From: an uncultured Kouleothrix sp.
GTDB lineage: Bacteria; Chloroflexota; Chloroflexia; Chloroflexales; Roseiflexaceae
Reading direction: 5' to 3'
Length of the DNA stretch: 5,094 nucleotides
Assembly: GCA_937858455.1 (NCBI GenBank)
Contig: CALLYN010000983.1
Coordinates: 1 to 5,094 of the forward strand
Made by a program: the position numbers and the translations under genes. The notes beneath the pieces were generated by a model. That model was given only the letters and a program-made list of their open reading frames with translations. It did not search any database and had not been told where the DNA came from. Of this stretch, positions 1 through 5,094 are shown in pieces. Position 1 is the first letter of the stretch, and every line of letters begins with the position of its first letter.

Positions 1-705
1 GGCGCGGCGCTGCCCGACCAGCCGCGCGTGCTGACGCTGGCGATTGCCGGCGAGCGCGAGCGCCGCTCGTGGCTGACGCCCCGGCCCGAGCCGTTCGACT
101 TCTTCGACCTGAAGGGCGTGATCGAGACGCTGCTGGCGCGCCTGAACCTGGCCGACCAGGTGCGCTTCACGCCGCTCACCGACGACCCGCGCTTCCACCC
201 CGGCCGCGCCGCGAGGCTCGAGCTGGCGCAGCCCCAGGGCAAAGATGCAAAGCGGACGGCCGACAGGCAGCAGCCCAACGCTCAGCTCGGCGTGCTGGGC
301 GAGCTGCACCCCGAGGCGCGCGACCGGCTGGAGATCGATGCCACGCGCGCGCTGGCGGCCGAGCTGGATCTTGAGACGCTGATCGCCATGGCGCAGCCGA
401 CGAAATATAAGGCGATCTCGCGCTTCCCTGCGACCACGCAGGATCTCGCAGTGATCGTGGCGGCCGAGGTGCCGGCCGACCAGGTGGCCGCCGCGATCCG
501 CAAGTACGCCGGCCCCGACCTGGAGGCGCTCGAGCTGTTCGACGTATACGAGGGGCAGCAGGTTGGCGCCGGCAAGCGCAGCCTGGCCTACCGTCTGGCG
601 TTCCGCTCGGCCGCGCGCACGCTCAGCGACGCCGACGTGAACAAGGTGCGCGCCAAGATCGTGCGCGGGCTTGAGTTCGACCTGAAGGCGACGATCCGCG
701 CGTAG
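1..705 (+). CDS. pheT: Phenylalanyl-tRNA synthetase beta subunit, C-terminal part (5' end outside window)
   Basis: The beta chain of the alpha2-beta2 cytoplasmic enzyme that charges tRNA-Phe. The frame is open from base 1, so about 234 C-terminal residues are visible and the start lies upstream. The visible part begins in the catalytic-core-like region, with FFDLKG near residues 35-40, HPGR near 66-69 and LGELHPE near 98-104. It ends in the FDX-ACB (anticodon-binding ferredoxin-like) domain from about residue 137, which shows ISRFPATTQDLAVIV, LFDVYEG and the closing SARTLSDADVN helix. All of these line up with the C-terminus of E. coli PheT from memory. About 16 extra hydrophilic residues sit between HPGR and LGELHP (bases 226-285), where E. 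coli has a short turn; the codons there are less GC-rich. The stop is TAG at 703-705. pheS would be expected just upstream but is not visible. Identification is firm. Confidence 0.96.
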   Translation, partial: GAALPDQPRVLTLAIAGERERRSWLTPRPEPFDFFDLKGVIETLLARLNLADQVRFTPLTDDPRFHPGRAARLELAQPQGKDAKRTADRQQPNAQLGVLGELHPEARDRLEIDATRALAAELDLETLIAMAQPTKYKAISRFPATTQDLAVIVAAEVPADQVAAAIRKYAGPDLEALELFDVYEGQQVGAGKRSLAYRLAFRSAARTLSDADVNKVRAKIVRGLEFDLKATIRA

Positions 706-742
706 TCGGCGCGCGATCAGCTGACAAAAAAACGCCGCCGCG

Positions 743-824
743 TATGCCGCGCCGGTGGCATATGCCTCAGGGCGCCGCAGCAGCTGCGTTGCTGCCCTGA
801 GGCATGTTTGATCGCTTTCTTTTT
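743..824 (+). terminator. Stem-loop downstream of pheT, possible terminator
   Basis: A perfect 12-bp inverted repeat lies at 762-773 and 794-805 (ATGCCTCAGGGC / GCCCTGAGGCAT) around a 20-nt loop that can itself form AGCA/TGCT pairs. A smaller stem at 743-748/757-762 (TATGCC/GGCATA) shares base 762 and so competes weakly with it. The pyrimidine-rich run TTTCTTTTT (816-824) starts 10 nt after the stem instead of directly after it, which is poor for a classical intrinsic terminator. The position, about 60 nt past the pheT stop, fits a transcript end or a 3'-stabilising hairpin. The structure is certain and the terminator role is inferred. Confidence 0.5.
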
Positions 825-894
825 GAGAAGCCCTGCCCGGCTTCGCCGGGCAGGGCTTCTCAAAAGAAATATCGGGGCGGCTTCGCCGCCTCGA
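806..894 (+). repeat. 89-bp two-hairpin repeat element, copy 1
   Basis: Copy 1 of an element whose reverse complement recurs at 3819-3907. It starts GTTTGATC and then forms a long hairpin: arms 816-841 and 845-869, loop TTC at 842-844, with one unpaired extra T in the 5' arm and an uninterrupted 21-bp core at 821-841/845-865. A short spacer leads to a second hairpin with arms 872-881 and 885-894 (10 bp including one G.U pair) and again a TTC loop. Both hairpins have the apex GGCTTCGCC. Short reading frames across it only translate the repeat and are not credible genes. It resembles REP/BIME or MITE-type dispersed elements in size and structure, but I do not recognise a named family. Confidence 0.9.
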
Positions 895-918
895 CGGCAC
901 CCCAGCGGCGCAGCGCGA

Positions 919-947
919 TTGACACCCGGCGGCGGCGCGCCTATACT
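919..947 (+). promoter_or_regulatory. Housekeeping sigma-type promoter P1 of the mutase gene
   Basis: A perfect -35 box TTGACA (919-924) is separated by exactly 17 bp from TATACT (942-947), one mismatch from the TATAAT consensus. The predicted transcription start is near 954, which gives a leader of about 126 nt before the ATG at 1080. It lies just downstream of repeat copy 1, so the mutase gene can be transcribed independently of pheT. In such GC-rich DNA a match this close is unlikely by chance. Confidence 0.85.
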
Positions 948-1005
948 CTGGTTACCACCTCGCCACGCGCAAAAGCCAAATCGTAACTGCCCTGGCCGGC
1001 CCATT

Positions 1006-1014
1006 TGGTATGAT
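1006..1014 (+). promoter_or_regulatory. Possible second, extended -10 promoter P2 of the mutase gene
   Basis: TGGTATGAT gives a TG extension plus a TATGAT -10 box (one mismatch from consensus). No good -35 hexamer sits 16-18 bp upstream, so it would depend on the extended -10. A start would fall near 1021, directly before the palindrome cluster at 1023-1040, leaving a leader of about 59 nt. It may be a minor or regulated start in addition to P1. Confidence 0.45.
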
Positions 1015-1022
1015 CGCGTCGC

Positions 1023-1040
1023 ATTGCGCAATTGATCAAT
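1023..1040. promoter_or_regulatory. Overlapping palindromes, candidate operator
   Basis: Two perfect 10-bp palindromes, ATTGCGCAAT (1023-1032) and ATTGATCAAT (1031-1040), share two bases and create a third palindrome, CAATTG (1029-1034). The result is a tandem of ATTG-N2-CAAT sites covering about +2 to +20 of P2 and inside the transcribed leader from P1. Such a position suits a repressor of the mutase gene. The palindromes are seen; the operator role is inferred and no regulator is known. Confidence 0.4.
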
Positions 1041-1068
1041 ACGGCAGCCCCGCTAGCGTCGTTGATTC

Positions 1069-1073
1069 AGGAG
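1069..1073 (+). promoter_or_regulatory. Ribosome binding site deciding the mutase start
   Basis: AGGAG lies 6 nt before ATG 1080. The upstream in-frame TTG at 1032 has no Shine-Dalgarno sequence and would add 16 residues that do not resemble the family, so ATG 1080 is preferred. Confidence 0.85.
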
Positions 1074-1079
1074 ACTCGC

Positions 1080-2648
<1,569 letters not shown>

Positions 2649-2670
2649 GCACCTGGTCGGCATGGTCTTG

Positions 2671-2712
2671 GCGGCGCTGTGCTACCGGCAGCACAGCGCC
2701 GCTCGGTTTTCT
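2671..2712 (+). terminator. Rho-independent terminator of the mutase gene
   Basis: A perfect 13-bp GC-rich stem (GCGGCGCTGTGCT 2671-2683 / AGCACAGCGCCGC 2690-2702) with a 6-nt loop is followed by TCGGTTTTCT. It begins 22 nt after the mutase stop. The U-tract is short, but stem strength and placement are typical. Confidence 0.85.
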
Positions 2713-2729
2713 CTGCGCCGGCGCGCATA

Positions 2730-2738
2730 TGCTACAAT
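2730..2738 (+). promoter_or_regulatory. Extended -10 promoter of the PIG-L gene
   Basis: TGCTACAAT (2730-2738) is a TG-extended TACAAT -10 box lying 27 nt after the mutase terminator stem. No convincing -35 box is present; TTCTCT at 2709-2714 with an 18-bp spacer is the best candidate and is weak. The predicted start is near 2745. Together with the terminator it separates this gene from the mutase gene. Confidence 0.65.
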
Positions 2739-2744
2739 AGCGCC

Positions 2745-2882
2745 TGTGTGTGACGGTTAGGCTCAGTTCACTAGGTTTTGGCCTGCCACTGTACGGGGCG
2801 TGGCCTATCGCGCCCCCACGCTTCCGAGGCAATCGACCGGAACGCTGATGTGAACCAGGCCATACGAGCGGATTGTAGCGCT
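2745..2882 (+). other. Long 5' leader of the PIG-L gene
   Basis: About 138 nt separate the predicted start from ATG 2883. The leader contains two mutually exclusive short stems: GCCAC/GTGGC (2785-2789/2800-2804) and GGGGCG/CGCCCC (2795-2800/2811-2816). I see no match to a known riboswitch consensus. It is open in the PIG-L frame back to TTG 2778, so part of it could be coding if an upstream GTG (2850) or TTG were used, but neither has a good ribosome binding site. Confidence 0.35.
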
Positions 2883-3809
2883 ATGACCACAGCCCCGGAC
2901 CTCGACTTCGCGCCCTACGGCATCGACACGCTCTGGCTCGACCGCGCGCCGAAGCCGCGCACGATCCTGATCGCCTACCCGCACCCCGACGACGAAAGCT
3001 TTGGCAATGGCGGCACGATCGCGCGCTACGTGGCCGAGGGCGCGGCGGTACACTACGCCTGCGCCACGCGCGGCGAGTGCGGCACCGTCGACGCGCACAT
3101 GCTCGAGGGCTACGCCGACACCGCCGCGCTGCGCACCGCCGAGCAAACCTGCGCCGCGCGCGCGCTGGGCCTGGCGGCAGTGCATTTCCTTGGCCACCGC
3201 GACTCGGGCATGCCCGGCACGGCCGACAACCAGCACCCCAACGCGTTCATCCAGGCGCCGCTCGAGCGCGTAGCCGGGCAGCTGGCCGCGCTGATCCGCG
3301 CGCTGCGACCGCAGGTAGTGCTGACGTTCAACTCCTACGGCGGCTACGGCCACCCCGACCATATCCATATTCACTACGCCACGCGCGCAGCCTTTGCCGC
3401 CGCCGGCGACCCAGCGCGCTTCCCCGAGCAGCTTGCGGGCGGCCTGGCCCCCTGGCAGCCGCAAAAGCTGTACTACCCCACCTTCAGCACGCGCTTTGTG
3501 CGCATGGCGGTCGCTGGCGTGCGCCTGGCCCGGCGCGACCCGCGCCGCATCGGGCGCAACAACGACATCGACCTGGTGCGGATCATCGAGGAGACGACGC
3601 CCGTCACCACAACTGTGGCGTGCGGCGAGCACCTCGAGGCAAACCTGCGCGCCCGCGCGTGCCACCGCAGCCAGGGCGGCGGCCTGCCGTTCGGCGGGCG
3701 GGTGCCGCGCGCGCTGCTGCGGCGCTTCTTCGGCGCCGAGAGCTTCACGCGCGCCATCCCAGCCTGGGCTGGCGGCCCCACCGAGCGCGACCTGTTCGAG
3801 GGCGTTTAG
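2883..3809 (+). CDS. PIG-L/LmbE-family zinc-dependent deacetylase
   Basis: A 308-residue, probably cytoplasmic, enzyme of the family that hydrolyses N-acetyl groups or amides on GlcNAc-type sugars and related thiol conjugates (PIG-L, MshB, Mca, BshB). The metal and catalytic motif PHPDDES is at residues 33-39 (His34 and Asp37 as zinc ligands, Asp36 as general base by analogy with MshB AHPDDE). GHPDHIHIH at 156-164 supplies the third ligand (His160). The CHRSQGG block (260-266) matches the C-terminal HxSQ signature of the MshB/Mca branch. No signal peptide is seen. ATG 2883 was chosen because the family fold begins just after it, although its ribosome binding site is weak; GTG 2850 would add 11 residues. 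It has its own promoter and a downstream terminator. The substrate cannot be told from sequence; mycothiol-type roles are possible but unsupported by neighbours. The family is firm. Confidence 0.92.
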   Translation: MTTAPDLDFAPYGIDTLWLDRAPKPRTILIAYPHPDDESFGNGGTIARYVAEGAAVHYACATRGECGTVDAHMLEGYADTAALRTAEQTCAARALGLAAVHFLGHRDSGMPGTADNQHPNAFIQAPLERVAGQLAALIRALRPQVVLTFNSYGGYGHPDHIHIHYATRAAFAAAGDPARFPEQLAGGLAPWQPQKLYYPTFSTRFVRMAVAGVRLARRDPRRIGRNNDIDLVRIIEETTPVTTTVACGEHLEANLRARACHRSQGGGLPFGGRVPRALLRRFFGAESFTRAIPAWAGGPTERDLFEGV

Positions 3810-3817
3810 AGTGGGGG

Positions 3818-3852
3818 TTCGAGGGCGGCTTCGCCGCCCTCGAATTTCTTTT
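3818..3852 (+). terminator. Intrinsic terminator of the PIG-L gene, formed by part of repeat copy 2
   Basis: A perfect 12-bp stem (TTCGAGGGCGGC 3818-3829 / GCCGCCCTCGAA 3833-3844) with a TTC loop is followed at once by TTTCTTTT (3845-3852), beginning 8 nt after the PIG-L stop. This is a classical terminator for + strand transcription. The stem is the short hairpin of the 89-bp element, which here appears to serve the gene. Confidence 0.85.
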
Positions 3853-3907
3853 GTGATGCCCTGCCCGGCTTCGCCGGGCAGGGCATCACAAAAGAAAGAG
3901 ATCAAAC
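3819..3907 (-). repeat. 89-bp two-hairpin repeat element, copy 2 (inverted)
   Basis: The reverse complement matches copy 1 (806-894) along its whole 89-bp length, from GTTTGATC to TCGA. The long hairpin is a perfect 25-bp inverted repeat (3845-3869 / 3873-3897) with a TTC loop; the short one is 11 bp within the element (3819-3829 / 3833-3843). Against copy 1 there is one unpaired substitution, single-base indels, and paired changes that keep both stems. It fills most of the 168-bp gap between the convergent PIG-L and vWA genes. The remainder, 3908-3977, is more AT-rich and shows no further feature. Confidence 0.92.
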
Positions 3908-3977
3908 GGAGTTGGTATAAGCCCTTGGCATCGTGGTGGCAAATACTCCCAGCGTCTTTAGCTGAAATGTACTGATG

Positions 3978-5094
3978 CTAGGCCGCGCCCTGGGCCTGAG
4001 CCAGCTCGCGCCGCACCACCTGCACCACCAGGTCGTCGAGCCGCTCAACCGTAAACTGCTGCGGGTCGACCTGATGCACGGTGCTGTCGCCAGGCGCGCC
4101 GCTATTCTGGCCGGGCTGGTACGTCAGAACGATGAAATGCGCCAGCGTCTGCTGCGCGATCTGGCGCATGACGTACTCGGCCTCGTCGCCGGTATTGCTG
4201 GCGGCCACGGTGTACACCTTCACGCCGCGCGCCACCGCCGCGCGCGCCTCCTGCACGTAATCGTAGTCTTGCGGGTAATCGAGGTGCGGTGGCGCGTCAG
4301 CCACGAGAAACGTCAGGCGCACAGCGTCGTCGGCCCAGGAGACGCGCTCGATCGCGGCGTGCAGCGCCTCGTTCATCGACTCGGGCTCGTCGCCGCCGCC
4401 GCCGGCGCTCACCTGCAGCAGCGTCTGGCGAAACGCATCCAGGTCGCCGGTGAAATCGTGCACCTGGGTCACATAGTCGTCGCCGCGGTCGCGGTAGGCC
4501 ACCAGCCCGAAGCGCAGCGCCGGACGCGGCGTGATCTGGTCGATGCGATCGGCGATGCTGGCGATCGTCTGCTGGATCTGGCCGATCTCATCGCCCATGC
4601 TGCCGGTGGCATCGAGCAGAAACAGCACGTCGAGCCGGGGGGTGGCGGGCAGCGCCTGGGCGCCGCGCAGCACGAATGACGGCGCGGTGTCGCCGCCACG
4701 CAGCAGCGTACCCTCGGCCTGGCTGTTGCCCTTATCGATCCGCACGCGCAGCCGCGTGTCGTTGGCGCCCAGATCGAGCGCACGCGGCAGAAACAGCGTC
4801 TTGCCGCCGGCGTAGGTGCGGCCCTCAAACACGGCGCGGTCGCCGCTGAAGATCCGCACGCGCGCGTCGAGCACCGGCCGACCATTGTCGTCGGTCACCG
4901 TCAGCACGTAGCGCTCGCTCACGTCGACGGCATGCGCGCGCACGCCCTGCGAGCGGCTGAGGTAGCCGAGGTACGCCTCGAAATCGGCGTTGTCGTCGAC
5001 CTCGCCGGCGCGCAGCGGGGCGCTTTGCTGGCTGGCAGCGACGGGCGGCGGAGTGGGCTGGGCGGATACCGCGCCGGCGGCGGGCGCGTGGGCC
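3978..5094 (-). CDS. vWA-domain protein, probably secreted or surface-exposed (5' end outside window)
   Basis: The frame is open from 5093 to the TAG at 3980-3978, giving 371 visible residues. The GTG at 4943 is internal, since family-like sequence continues upstream of it. The visible N-terminus is an Ala/Pro/Gln-rich stretch of about 30 residues, such as follows a signal peptide or lipoprotein anchor. Next come LRAGEVDDNADFEAYLGYLSR (about residues 28-48, given here only as a landmark), a beta-rich domain (about 60-142, RYVLTVTDDNGRPVLDARV onward) resembling an Ig/carboxypeptidase-regulatory-like fold, and a vWA domain (about 153-315). The metal-site (MIDAS) motif DATGSM is at 161-166, with GGGGDEPES and VADAPPH supplying the later acidic positions. 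vWA domains bind proteins or matrix through a divalent metal; the partner here is unknown. The gene converges on the PIG-L gene. The vWA call is firm; export is inferred because the start is missing. Confidence 0.88.
   Translation of the reverse strand, partial: AHAPAAGAVSAQPTPPPVAASQQSAPLRAGEVDDNADFEAYLGYLSRSQGVRAHAVDVSERYVLTVTDDNGRPVLDARVRIFSGDRAVFEGRTYAGGKTLFLPRALDLGANDTRLRVRIDKGNSQAEGTLLRGGDTAPSFVLRGAQALPATPRLDVLFLLDATGSMGDEIGQIQQTIASIADRIDQITPRPALRFGLVAYRDRGDDYVTQVHDFTGDLDAFRQTLLQVSAGGGGDEPESMNEALHAAIERVSWADDAVRLTFLVADAPPHLDYPQDYDYVQEARAAVARGVKVYTVAASNTGDEAEYVMRQIAQQTLAHFIVLTYQPGQNSGAPGDSTVHQVDPQQFTVERLDDLVVQVVRRELAQAQGAA

Noticed and set aside
806..894. CRISPR array or insertion sequence
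   Set aside because: Only two distant inverted copies, no spaced direct repeats, no transposase gene and no clear target-site duplication are visible.
717..1035. Short open frames on both strands of the pheT-mutase gap
   Set aside because: They translate the hairpin repeat (for example SPGRASQKK) and the promoter region; no ribosome binding site or protein character.
954..1079. Cobalamin riboswitch in the mutase leader
   Set aside because: The leader is too short and shows no B12-box core; a B12-independent control is as likely.
2805..3905. 366-codon open frame on the - strand opposite the PIG-L gene
   Set aside because: Antisense shadow caused by third-position G/C bias; it begins inside repeat copy 2 and shows no domain.
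3975..4679. 234-codon + strand frame opposite the vWA gene
   Set aside because: His/Arg/Ala/Val-rich shadow of the - strand gene, which has clear vWA motifs.

Overview
This is a GC-rich bacterial window with strong G/C bias at third codon positions. It holds two complete genes and the cut ends of two others. On the + strand, in order, are the 3' end of pheT (phenylalanyl-tRNA synthetase beta chain), a stand-alone methylmalonyl-CoA mutase large (catalytic) subunit, and a PIG-L/LmbE-type zinc deacetylase. Convergent to them on the - strand is the 3' part of a secreted-looking von Willebrand factor A (vWA) protein whose N-terminus lies beyond the right edge. The split mutase, E. coli-like -35/-10 promoters in a GC-rich background, and this gene mix suggest a filamentous Chloroflexota (Roseiflexus/Chloroflexus/Kouleothrix-like). 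That is an inference from gene character, not a proven assignment.

Layout. 1-705: pheT C-terminus, ending in the FDX-ACB domain. 706-1079: a structured intergenic region holding a 12-bp stem-loop, the first copy of an 89-bp two-hairpin repeat (806-894), a near-consensus promoter (TTGACA, 17 bp, TATACT), a second extended -10 box, and a cluster of overlapping palindromes. 1080-2648: the mutase subunit, followed by a clear hairpin terminator. 2730-2882: an extended -10 promoter and a leader of about 138 nt. 2883-3809: the PIG-L protein. 3810-3977: the convergent gap, filled mostly by the second, inverted copy of the 89-bp repeat (3819-3907). 3978-5094: the vWA protein on the - strand.

The genes look like separate transcription units rather than one operon, since the mutase and the PIG-L gene each have their own promoter and terminator. 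No cobalamin-binding small mutase subunit, epimerase or G-protein chaperone is in view, so the mutase must find its partner elsewhere in the genome.

The most notable signal is non-coding. The 89-bp element occurs twice in inverted orientation around the mutase/PIG-L pair. Its two hairpins are kept by paired changes: two A-T to T-A swaps in the long stem and a coupled one-pair insertion in the short stem. The long hairpin carries its pyrimidine tract on the 5' arm and its purine tract on the 3' arm, opposite to an intrinsic terminator, so it probably does something else.
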